Source: Alphaproteobacteria bacterium (GTDB lineage Bacteria; Pseudomonadota; Alphaproteobacteria; UBA7985; JAUIBT01). Taken from it: a stretch of DNA of 35,858 bases. Positions 15,926 through 22,540 of this stretch are shown here, in pieces. A program made the position numbers and the translations under genes. The DNA lies in NCBI GenBank assembly GCA_030432195.1, contig JAUIHE010000013.1, positions 1 through 35,858 on the forward strand, read 5' to 3'. Position 1 is the first letter of the stretch, and each line of letters starts with the position of its first letter. The notes under the pieces are model-generated. The model worked only from the letters and a program-made list of their open reading frames with translations. It ran no database searches and had not been told where the DNA came from.

Positions 15926-16506
15926 TGGTCTACTCCTTCAGCTTCTTCCAGCAACACCTTGCCGGTGACGACCTCTTGCAACCGCGCAACCGCGCAATAG
16001 ATGCCAACAAGGGATGCGCCAACGGCGGCGATCAAGCTGGCCAAATACCCCCACCAAACGGGAATTTGCAAAATGTAGGTGATTTCGTTGTTTGAAAACT
16101 TGCTGTCAAATCCGACGTAGAGACGCTGGGTTATCAAGATCAAAACGCCAGCGAATACGACTTCCCAAAAGGCCTTCAGCAAGCGGTTAACACTCTTGGG
16201 CAGGCCGCTGGTAAAGATATCAACGGTCGCATGGCCACCGTAAATTTGGCAAAGGGGCAAGAAAGCAAAAATCGCAAAGGCCACCCCCATTTCCACGAGC
16301 TCAAAGTCGCCGTTGATGGGTGCAACGCCGCGGTCCAAAAGCCATTGGGAAAAATCGGGAAAACTGTTCTTTAGTGCAGCGGAATGCGCGAGCGTATTCA
16401 GGCCACGACCCGTTACGCTTACAGTGGTTAGAATGACCAGCGCTGTCAGCACAGCGCCACCGATATAGGCCAGCAACCGCGCTAGCCCCAGCATTAAGGC
16501 CGTCAT
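15922..16506 (-). CDS. dctQ: TRAP transporter small permease subunit (DctQ)
   Basis: A 194-residue four-helix membrane protein that partners DctM. Helices are near residues 5-28 (LGLARLLAYIGGAVLTALVI), 75-95 (GVAFAIFAFLPLCQIYGGHA), 110-130 (AFWEVVFAGVLILITQRLYV) and 150-175. GGHATVDIF after the second helix is the usual DctQ loop. The ATG at 16506 is preceded by GGGGGAGGGG and is better than the in-frame TTG at 16524. A terminator-like hairpin separates it from dctP upstream, which would keep DctQM at lower levels than the binding protein. Confidence 0.92.
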   Translation of the reverse strand: MTALMLGLARLLAYIGGAVLTALVILTTVSVTGRGLNTLAHSAALKNSFPDFSQWLLDRGVAPINGDFELVEMGVAFAIFAFLPLCQIYGGHATVDIFTSGLPKSVNRLLKAFWEVVFAGVLILITQRLYVGFDSKFSNNEITYILQIPVWWGYLASLIAAVGASLVGIYCAVARLQEVVTGKVLLEEAEGVDH

Positions 16507-16570
16507 GGCCCCTCCCCCTTGCAAGATTTTCGGGCGTTGGCACCTGGGGTGTCCGCGGCCTAAAAGGACA

Positions 16571-16600
16571 AACGCCCCCTAGCCAGGACTAGAGGGCGTT
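16571..16600 (-). terminator. Intrinsic terminator or attenuator between dctP and dctQ
   Basis: A 12-bp stem (16571-16582 with 16589-16600) with one G-U pair in the minus-strand RNA and a 6-nt loop. On that strand it is followed by TTTGTCCTTTT. It begins 14 bp after the dctP stop codon. Such partial terminators after binding-protein genes raise the binding protein relative to its permease. Confidence 0.75.
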
Positions 16601-16613
16601 GTTTGGTCTAAGC

Positions 16614-17663
16614 TTAGTTAGAGAACTGAGCAATCAGCTCCATGGCGCGGGCGTAGAGGCCAGTACCATCCAAGCCTTTTGCGTCCATGTCAGCAATCCA
16701 GTCAGCCTTGACTTGCTCAGTCGCTGCTTTCCATTCAGCAACCTGCTCAGGGCTCAACTCGATAATGTTGTTGCCTGCTTTCATCGCAGCCTGGTGAGAC
16801 GGCTCGTCATCCGCTTGCATCTGCTTGCCCGCGAAGGCCGAGAACTCGAGGCCAGAGTTGGCGTCGATAACAGCCTTCAGATCGTCGGGCATTGCGTCGT
16901 AGCGATCCTTGTTCATCGCGAAGATGAATGAGGTGGTGTAGAGCGTCTCGTCGCCAAAGGTGGTGTGGTTGTGCACCAGCTCAGGAACTTTCAGGGCACC
17001 GGTGACTTCCCAAGGAATAACGGTCGCATCAATGACACCCTTTGACAGAGCTTCTGGCACAGCCGGAACAGGCATACCAACAGGGGTCGCACCCAAGCCC
17101 TTGAACATGATGTTTGTCACGCGCGTTGGCGCACGCAACTTAACACCGTTCAGGTCACCAATTGAGGTGATGGGGGTCTTGGAGTGGATCAGGCCAGGGC
17201 CGTGAACCCAAACGCCGATGACTTTGAAGTCTTTGAAGTCAGCGTCCAGCATGGTTTCTTCAGCCAGCGTCCAATAGGCCTTTGAAACAGCCTCGGCATT
17301 GGTCATGGTGAAGGGCAGTTCGAACACTTCCGTGCGCGGGAAGCGGCCAGGTGTATAGCCAGCTACGGTCCAAACAATGTCGGCAACGCCGTCGATGGCT
17401 TGGTCGATCAGCTCAGGTGGCTTGCCGCCCAACTGCATTGATGGGAAGCGCTGAATTTTGATGCGGCCATTGGATTCCGCTTCAATTTTATCCGCCCAAG
17501 GGTCCAAAACGTGCTTTGGCACGTTGGCCTGTGCGGGCAGGAATTGGTGCAAACGTAGGGTCACGTCCGCGGCCAGAGTTGACGTTGTCATCATTCCGAC
17601 GGACAATGCTGAAGCAAGCGCAACGCCTGTCGCAGCCAAAAGTCCTCTACGAATTGTGGTCAT
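16614..17663 (-). CDS. dctP: TRAP transporter substrate-binding protein (DctP)
   Basis: A 349-residue periplasmic protein. A signal peptide (MTTIRRGLLAATGVALASAL, then a hydrophobic run ending at about TLAA, 29-32) is followed by the DctP fold: LRLHQFLPAQANVPKHVLDPW, NGRIKIQRFPSMQLGGKPPE, and the ligand-binding arginine R177 in GVKLRAPTR, equivalent to the conserved carboxylate-binding Arg of SiaP/DctP. The ligand is therefore a carboxylate. I chose the ATG at 17663 with the strong AAGGAGG site before it; the longer reading from 17780 would start inside the operator. The subgroup with VHGPGLIHSKTPITS is close to binding proteins for larger acids. A link to aromatic acids (compare TarP of Rhodopseudomonas) rests only on the neighbouring operon and shared operator. 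Confidence 0.93.
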   Translation of the reverse strand: MTTIRRGLLAATGVALASALSVGMMTTSTLAADVTLRLHQFLPAQANVPKHVLDPWADKIEAESNGRIKIQRFPSMQLGGKPPELIDQAIDGVADIVWTVAGYTPGRFPRTEVFELPFTMTNAEAVSKAYWTLAEETMLDADFKDFKVIGVWVHGPGLIHSKTPITSIGDLNGVKLRAPTRVTNIMFKGLGATPVGMPVPAVPEALSKGVIDATVIPWEVTGALKVPELVHNHTTFGDETLYTTSFIFAMNKDRYDAMPDDLKAVIDANSGLEFSAFAGKQMQADDEPSHQAAMKAGNNIIELSPEQVAEWKAATEQVKADWIADMDAKGLDGTGLYARAMELIAQFSN

Positions 17664-17748
17664 GGTGTTTCCTCCTTTTGTGACCAATCGAGGCTGGCCA
17701 GTCCCAAGACAAGCCACCTCGATTCCTCGAATGTGGTACATTTGACAA

Positions 17749-17767
17749 TAGTTATAGTCAATAACTA
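17749..17767. promoter_or_regulatory. Perfect 7-5-7 palindrome in the TRAP promoter
   Basis: TAGTTAT (17749-17755), spacer AGTCA, ATAACTA (17761-17767). Size, AT-richness and 12-bp half-site spacing fit a MarR or small GntR dimer. It lies 86-104 bp before the dctP start codon. It shares ATAACTAATTT with the operon promoter at 14492-14502. Confidence 0.6.
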
Positions 17768-17787
17768 ATTTAAACACCACATACGAA

Positions 17788-17814
17788 ACATGTTAACCAT
17801 ACACATGTTAATCA
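17788..17814. repeat. Two 12-bp direct repeats upstream of the TRAP promoter
   Basis: ACATGTTAACCA (17788-17799) and ACATGTTAATCA (17803-17814) match at 11 of 12 bases with a 15-bp period. Each contains the palindrome CATG and part of GTTAAC. They lie 125-151 bp before the dctP start codon, farther out than the palindrome at 17749, a usual place for an activator site. Confidence 0.4.
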
Positions 17815-17951
17815 ATTTGTCAAGGCATGGGTGCAACAATGGTTCGCGATGCTAGCCGGTCAGGCGCATATTTGAACCGACCAAGTGGTCGGCATCTTTC
17901 CAATGGTAATAGACAGGCCAAACCGTCGTGTCAGTAGGCGGTATCGGCGAA

Positions 17952-17986
17952 CGGGGCTAGCGCGGTACGTCGCCAAGCTAGCCCCG
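17952..17986 (-). terminator. Hairpin after the aminotransferase gene
   Basis: A perfect 10-bp stem, CGGGGCTAGC (17952-17961) with GCTAGCCCCG (17977-17986), and a 15-nt loop, 40 bp after the aminotransferase stop codon. The minus-strand T-tract is poor (TTCGCC). It probably ends the aminotransferase transcript before the TRAP promoter region. The bases between it and 17788 hold no gene. Confidence 0.55.
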
Positions 17987-18025
17987 ATTTATGGCCTAGA
18001 GCAGAGCCTTCAGGCAGGGTCCAGC

Positions 18026-19396
18026 CTAGCCCAAGACTGCCTTTATCGAGTCCAGCGTTTTGGCAACGATCTCGTCTGCCTCGGCTTTGGTCAGACAGAA
18101 AGGCGGCGCAAAGCCCAGAATATCGCCCTGTGGCATGGCTCTAGCGATCACACCGCGCTCCAGCATGGCCGCGGAAACCTGAGCCCCGATCTTCTTGCTT
18201 GCATCAAAGAAGGCCCGATCCGATTTGTCTTCGACAAACTCGACCGCGCACAGCATGCCGTGTCCGCGCACATCGCCCACATGGGGATGATCGGTCAGCG
18301 CTGCCGCCATGGTCTGGTTCAAGTACCCACCGACGGTGCCTGCGTTCTCAATCAGCCCCAACTTGTCGAGCAAGGTCAAATTGGCAACGCCTGCGGCTGC
18401 GCCGATGGGGTGCGCAGAATAGGTCCAGCCGTGGCCGATCGGCCCGTTCTCGTCGGTGCCCTGCTCCAACACCTTCCACATCTTTTCCGAAACGATGGAG
18501 CCAGACAAGGGCGCATAGGCGGATGTCAGCCCCTTGGCAATCGTGATGAGGTCAGGCTTGAGGCCAAAGGTCAGCGAGCCAAACATATCGCCCAGTCGCC
18601 CGAAGCCCGTCACGACTTCATCAGCGATCAGTAAGATGTCATGTTTAGCCAGCACGGCCTGAATTGCTGGCCAGTAACCAGCGGGCGGCGGCACAATGCC
18701 GCCAGTGCCCAGCACAGGCTCACCGATAAAGGCGGCGATGGTATCGGCCCCTTCGCGTTCGATCATGGCTTCAAGTTCGCCGACACAGTGCGCGACGAAC
18801 TGCTCTTCGCTCTGGCCCAAGTCATCGCGCCGGAAATAATAGGGCGCTTCGGTGTGTAGCACCTGGGTCAATGGCAGGTCGAACTTCTTGTGGAACAGCT
18901 CCAATCCGGTCAGCGATCCTGTCATCAGGCCAGAGCCATGATAGCCGCGCCAGCGCGAAATGATCTTCTTCTTTTCCGGGCGGCCCAAGATGTTGTTGTA
19001 GTACCAAACCAGCTTGATGTTGGTCTCGTTGGCGTCAGATCCCCCCAGGCCGAAATAGACCTTCGACATGTGATCGGGCGCACGATCCATAATCATTTTG
19101 GATAGGGTAATCGACGCCTCGGTGCCGTGTCCGACGTAGGAATGATAGTAGGCCAGTTCTTTGGCTTGGCTCGCAATGGCTTCTGCGATCTCCTGACGGC
19201 CATAGCCGACATTCACGCAGTACAGACCGGCAAATGCGTCCAGCAGGCGCTTACCGTCGCGGTCTTCGATATGACAGCCAGAGGCGGTGGTAATGACACG
19301 GGTCGGCGTCTCGCCGCGCGCGTGCTGCGCCAGGTGGGTTGATGGGTGGAAGAAGGACTCGCGGTCCCAGGCTTCCAAGTGATCGTTCTTCAGCAT
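18026..19396 (-). CDS. Class III PLP-dependent aminotransferase (omega-amino acid:pyruvate type)
   Basis: A 456-residue PLP enzyme, normal length for the class. Cofactor residues visible: the GGSDANETN loop (118-126), GYHGSG (151-156) stacking on the ring, D259 ([15 protein letters not shown]) and the Schiff-base lysine K288 ([12 protein letters not shown]). The family moves an omega-amino group from substrates such as diaminobutyrate, putrescine, taurine or beta-alanine to pyruvate or 2-oxoglutarate. It lies 208 bp downstream of the eutB-eutC-asnC operon with GAGGAAACACC before the ATG, so it probably has its own promoter. In (hydroxy)ectoine clusters an aminotransferase of this class works beside an AsnC regulator and EutB/EutC, which makes a 2,4-diaminobutyrate-type substrate reasonable but unproven. 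Confidence 0.9.
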   Translation of the reverse strand: MLKNDHLEAWDRESFFHPSTHLAQHARGETPTRVITTASGCHIEDRDGKRLLDAFAGLYCVNVGYGRQEIAEAIASQAKELAYYHSYVGHGTEASITLSKMIMDRAPDHMSKVYFGLGGSDANETNIKLVWYYNNILGRPEKKKIISRWRGYHGSGLMTGSLTGLELFHKKFDLPLTQVLHTEAPYYFRRDDLGQSEEQFVAHCVGELEAMIEREGADTIAAFIGEPVLGTGGIVPPPAGYWPAIQAVLAKHDILLIADEVVTGFGRLGDMFGSLTFGLKPDLITIAKGLTSAYAPLSGSIVSEKMWKVLEQGTDENGPIGHGWTYSAHPIGAAAGVANLTLLDKLGLIENAGTVGGYLNQTMAAALTDHPHVGDVRGHGMLCAVEFVEDKSDRAFFDASKKIGAQVSAAMLERGVIARAMPQGDILGFAPPFCLTKAEADEIVAKTLDSIKAVLG

Positions 19397-19604
19397 GGTG
19401 TTTCCTCAATCGTTCGCAAGTGCCCAAGCAAGCGGCAACAGCAGGTACCAGATCGGGCAATGTCTCAGGCGCGAGCTTAGCGTTTCGTTCGCGGTGAAAT
19501 AACCAAATAACGACGACCAAACAGTCAATTCTTCTGGCTGGCCGGCGCCCAAGCACACAGGTTGTCCGGCGCCCAGATACGGCCATGCTGAGGGCCAGCG
19601 CAGA

Positions 19605-20099
19605 CTAGCCCTGACCGCTGCCGCCCATCCCCATCAACAGATCAATCGGCAAGGCCGCAGCCTTCTTCACCGGCTTGGTGACGACATAAGTAAAATAGCG
19701 CGCCAGGCCAATCTGGGCCTCCAATATCCGATCAATCAGCCGTTGGTAGGCGTCGATATCGCGCGTCACCACCTGCATCAGATAATCATAGCCGCCCCCC
19801 AAGGCCCAACAGGCCACAACCTCATCGTAGCCTTGGATACTGCGCTCAAACCGTTGGAAGGATGCGGCCGTATGATCTGTCAGCTCAATAGACACGAAAA
19901 CCGTGACGTGGCTCGCGAGCTTTTTCAGGTTGATGCTGGCGCCATAGCCTTCAATCAACCCGGCCTTTTCCAACTTCTTGAGGCGGTCCCAACACGGCGT
20001 CGGCGACAGGCCAATGCGCTCCGCCAGCGCGGCCTTGGTGATACGACCGTCTTGAGACAAAACCTTAAGAATGGCCAGGTCGCGAGAATCCAATCGCAC
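19605..20099 (-). CDS. Lrp/AsnC-family transcriptional regulator
   Basis: A 164-residue regulator. The N-terminal helix-turn-helix (1-60) is RLDSRDLAILKVLSQDGRIT then LSPTPCWDRLKKLEKAGLIE. The C-terminal RAM (ligand-binding) domain spans about 65-145 with the GGGYDYLMQVV motif. Length is normal. It lies 10 bp after eutC in the same operon and before the aminotransferase. AsnC-type regulators (DoeX, or AsnC in eut clusters) respond to diaminobutyrate-type intermediates of ectoine breakdown; that role is inferred here. The 208-bp gap downstream contains two CCGGCGCCCA copies (19542 and 19566) and an A-rich stretch that may hold its target. Confidence 0.9.
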   Translation of the reverse strand: MRLDSRDLAILKVLSQDGRITKAALAERIGLSPTPCWDRLKKLEKAGLIEGYGASINLKKLASHVTVFVSIELTDHTAASFQRFERSIQGYDEVVACWALGGGYDYLMQVVTRDIDAYQRLIDRILEAQIGLARYFTYVVTKPVKKAAALPIDLLMGMGGSGQG

Positions 20100-20109
20100 G
20101 GCGCGCTCC

Positions 20110-21102
20110 TTAAGTCGCGATCATGCTGCCTGCATGGGGCAGCATGGCGCGAACGTGGGTGGCAATCGCGGTGTCTTGGGCACCGGTGCCGGTCAAATCA
20201 CAAATCGTGATGTCGCTGTCGGCCTGGCGCCCTACTGCGCTGCCAGCAATGACCTGCCCCAATTCGCAGGGCTCGCCGCGATCATGGCTCCAAAGGCCTG
20301 ACGCGAGTGCCGCCTCCAACTCGCCCGATACTCTGCACTGTTGCACAGAATCGCAGATATAGGCATCAGCCGCCACCAGCGCGCGCGGGTCGATTTCATT
20401 CTTGCCGGTCTGATCCGAACCCATGGCAGTAATGTGCAGGCCTGCATGCAGCCAGTCCGCGTTTAAGACGGGCTCGCGCGCGGGCGTGGTCGTGACCACC
20501 AGCTGGCTTTCGCGCACCAAGGCCGCGGGGTCTGTCACCGCCTCAGCTTCAACGCCCAAGCGCTGGGCCAAATCTTGAGCGCAGGCACGCGCCTTATCCA
20601 GCGAACGTGCCGAGACCAGAACACGCTTAAAGGGCCGCACCAAGTGCGCCGCCTGTATTTGCAAGCGCGCCTGCACGCCAGAGCCGATGACCCCCGCGGT
20701 CTCAACGGCCGCCGGGGCCAAATGGCGGGCGGCAACCGCGCCAGCCGCTGCCGTGCGAATGTCGGTCAAATAGCCATTATCCAAATAGACGGCTTCGACC
20801 AGGCCCGTCTTTGCTGAAAACAAGATCATCAGCCCGTTGAGACTAGGCAGGCCCAGCATAGGATTATCAAAAAAGCCCGGACTAACCTTGATCGCGAAGC
20901 CATCAAAACCGGGGATGTAGGCGGTTTTCACATCCACCTCGCCGTTCGCCTCGGCCAACTCCATCGAAAGAATGGGCGGCATAACCACCTTGCCCGACGC
21001 CAGGGCCAGGAAAGCCCGCTCCACCACATCGACACTAGTTAGGTCCAGCGAGACCGCCTCCTTCAGTTGGGCCTCGGTGACGATTTGGATGTTATGCGCC
21101 AT
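20110..21102 (-). CDS. eutC: Ornithine cyclodeaminase/mu-crystallin family protein, EutC/BhcD-like (iminosuccinate reductase type)
   Basis: A 330-residue Rossmann-fold protein. The subgroup signature VDVKTAYIPGFDGFAIKVSP (56-75), then FFDNPMLGLPSLNGLMILFS and LDNGYLTDIRTAAAGAVAAR, is that of EutC and BhcD rather than true ornithine cyclodeaminases. The NAD(P) loop is GVIGSGVQARLQIQA (about 137-151). BhcD reduces iminosuccinate to L-aspartate, and EutC is thought to do the same in hydroxyectoine breakdown. It overlaps the end of eutB by 11 bp, so the two products are probably made together and pass a labile imine between them. Aspartate or a close analogue is the expected product. Confidence 0.85.
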   Translation of the reverse strand: MAHNIQIVTEAQLKEAVSLDLTSVDVVERAFLALASGKVVMPPILSMELAEANGEVDVKTAYIPGFDGFAIKVSPGFFDNPMLGLPSLNGLMILFSAKTGLVEAVYLDNGYLTDIRTAAAGAVAARHLAPAAVETAGVIGSGVQARLQIQAAHLVRPFKRVLVSARSLDKARACAQDLAQRLGVEAEAVTDPAALVRESQLVVTTTPAREPVLNADWLHAGLHITAMGSDQTGKNEIDPRALVAADAYICDSVQQCRVSGELEAALASGLWSHDRGEPCELGQVIAGSAVGRQADSDITICDLTGTGAQDTAIATHVRAMLPHAGSMIAT

Positions 21103-22099
21103 AGCTCTTTCCCTTCAAAGTTAGATCGCCGATTTGGATATCCTGCCCAGATACCAGCTTGGCAAAGATCGCCATATCCAGGTTGCGACCGGTAATGATG
21201 GTCGCCACCGATCCTTGTGGTTTGGGCAGCTTGCCCGCCAGCATGGCGGCCAGTCCTACGACTGAACCACCCTCGGCCACCAAGCGGTCCTCGAAGAACA
21301 GTACCTGCATCGCGTCGCGAATTTCTTCTTCGCTCACCAAGACCGTCGCGTCCAAATAATCCCGACAAAGCGCGAACGACAGCTTGTTGTCCATGCCAAT
21401 GCCGCCACCCAAAGAGTCCGCGAGGCTTGCCACCTCCTCAACTTCCACCGGATGCCCGGCCGCGATTGAGGCATGCATGGCCGCGCCGCGATCCATGGTA
21501 ATGCCGATCACCCTTACATTCGGGTTGAGCGCCTTGGCCGCCACAGCTACACCAGCCGCCAAGCCGCCGCCCGACAAGGGCACCAACAGCGTTTCAAGGT
21601 CGGGGCGGGCTTCCAGCACCTCCAGGCCGATCGTCCCCTGCCCGGCAATGACATAAGGATCATCAAAGGGCGAAATCTCGACCAAGCCTTCATCCGCAAC
21701 CAAACGCTGAGCCTCAACCAAAGCATCGTCCTGGCTTGATCCAACAATGGCCACTTCTGCGCCCAGCGCTTTGATGCCATCGACTTTGGCTTGAGGCACC
21801 ATATTCGACATGCAAATCACCGCGCGCATCCCGCGCTTGGCCGCCGCATAAGCGACGCCGCGCCCATGGTTGCCGGTGGAACAGCAGGTCACCCCCTTCG
21901 TATCTGACGGCAGATTGGCCACCGCATTCATGGCGCCTCGCAGCTTGAAAGCGCCTATCGGCTGCATATTTTCAAGCTTGAGCCAGAAATCCTGTCCGCA
22001 AACGCGGCTCATGTAGGGCGAAGGCACCAGAGGGGTCGCATCGGCTTTGCTGCGCAAGACCTGACGCGCGCGTACAATATCGGAAACAGAAAAAGTCAT
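21092..22099 (-). CDS. eutB: Threonine dehydratase-like PLP lyase, EutB/BhcB-like
   Basis: A 335-residue fold-type II PLP enzyme. K52 in PIGAFKLRGAMNAV forms the Schiff base, STGNHGRGVAYAAAKRG binds the PLP phosphate region, and PLSGGGLAAGVAVAAK is the glycine loop. No ACT domain is present, unlike biosynthetic threonine deaminase. The stretch ITMDRGAAMHASIAAGHPVE followed by LADSLGGGIGMDN is typical of the EutB group. BhcB-type enzymes dehydrate beta-hydroxyaspartate to iminosuccinate. Coupled to the EutC/BhcD-like reductase downstream, the pair would convert beta-hydroxyaspartate to aspartate. First gene of an operon with eutC and asnC. Serine or threonine dehydratase is the alternative. 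Confidence 0.87.
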   Translation of the reverse strand: MTFSVSDIVRARQVLRSKADATPLVPSPYMSRVCGQDFWLKLENMQPIGAFKLRGAMNAVANLPSDTKGVTCCSTGNHGRGVAYAAAKRGMRAVICMSNMVPQAKVDGIKALGAEVAIVGSSQDDALVEAQRLVADEGLVEISPFDDPYVIAGQGTIGLEVLEARPDLETLLVPLSGGGLAAGVAVAAKALNPNVRVIGITMDRGAAMHASIAAGHPVEVEEVASLADSLGGGIGMDNKLSFALCRDYLDATVLVSEEEIRDAMQVLFFEDRLVAEGGSVVGLAAMLAGKLPKPQGSVATIITGRNLDMAIFAKLVSGQDIQIGDLTLKGKSYGA

Positions 22100-22536
22100 G
22101 AGGGCTCGCGGCTAGTTTGAGACACTGCAAGCTGTCATAAGCCAAGGCGAACAGCAACCGGCAGCGCAGATCTTGCGCCACTTTTTGAGGTTGGGACATG
22201 ACGCCAAGGCGCAATAGCGCTGATATTGACGCTTGGCGTGGATGAACGACACCTGCAAGCCATCGGTCGCAGGGCTGAAGATCTAGCTGACCACGCTGCC
22301 TATTTAGCGATACTTGATCCCAAGCGCAATATGTGCATATTTGAGGTAAATCTGAACCGCGCGCATTCCAAAGGAGAGCGAGCATCTATGCTTCATCTGT
22401 CTGTTAATACTTTATTAATTTTAGAAAACCCTGGCAATCCAGTTAGCCGCCGGGCCTCAAGTTACATGAATTGGCGCACTGCGTGCGTCACCTCAACCAC
22501 GGCTCACACAGAATTTCCCCCGTCAGGAGCTGGACG
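22100..22536. other. 437-bp region between eutB and the Na/Pi symporter gene
   Basis: A divergent promoter region. It holds an 8-bp inverted repeat (22201-22239) and a short coupled reading frame (22388-22540), and is AT-rich around 22401-22430, where the promoter of the symporter is likely. I see no other gene. Confidence 0.5.
22201..22239. promoter_or_regulatory. Nested inverted repeats in the eutB / Na-Pi symporter intergenic region
   Basis: ACGCCAAG (22201-22208) is matched by CTTGGCGT (22232-22239), with centres 31 bp apart, about three helical turns. A second dyad, GCGC-AATA-GCGC (22209-22220), lies inside. Both fit operator half-sites; the position is 102-140 bp before the eutB start codon (minus strand). 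Confidence 0.4.
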
Positions 22537-22540
22537 TTGA
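22388..22540 (+). CDS. Possible 50-residue leader peptide coupled to the Na/Pi symporter
   Basis: An ATG preceded by AAAGGAG (11 bp away) opens a 50-codon frame whose TGA (22538-22540) overlaps the proposed TTG start of the symporter (22537-22539). The peptide (MLHLSVNTLLILENPGNPVS at its start) matches no family I know and has no clear signal or membrane segment. The overlap suggests translational coupling. It may equally be a chance frame in the leader. Confidence 0.3.
   Translation: MLHLSVNTLLILENPGNPVSRRASSYMNWRTACVTSTTAHTEFPPSGAGR

Noticed and set aside
17885-18634. 249-codon plus-strand frame opposite the aminotransferase 3' end
   Set aside because: Runs through the terminator hairpin and the conserved aminotransferase C-terminal domain; arginine/cysteine-rich shadow composition.
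18026-22099. A complete ectoine degradation cluster
   Set aside because: Only EutB, EutC, AsnC and an aminotransferase are present; the ring hydrolase and deacetylase are absent from the window.
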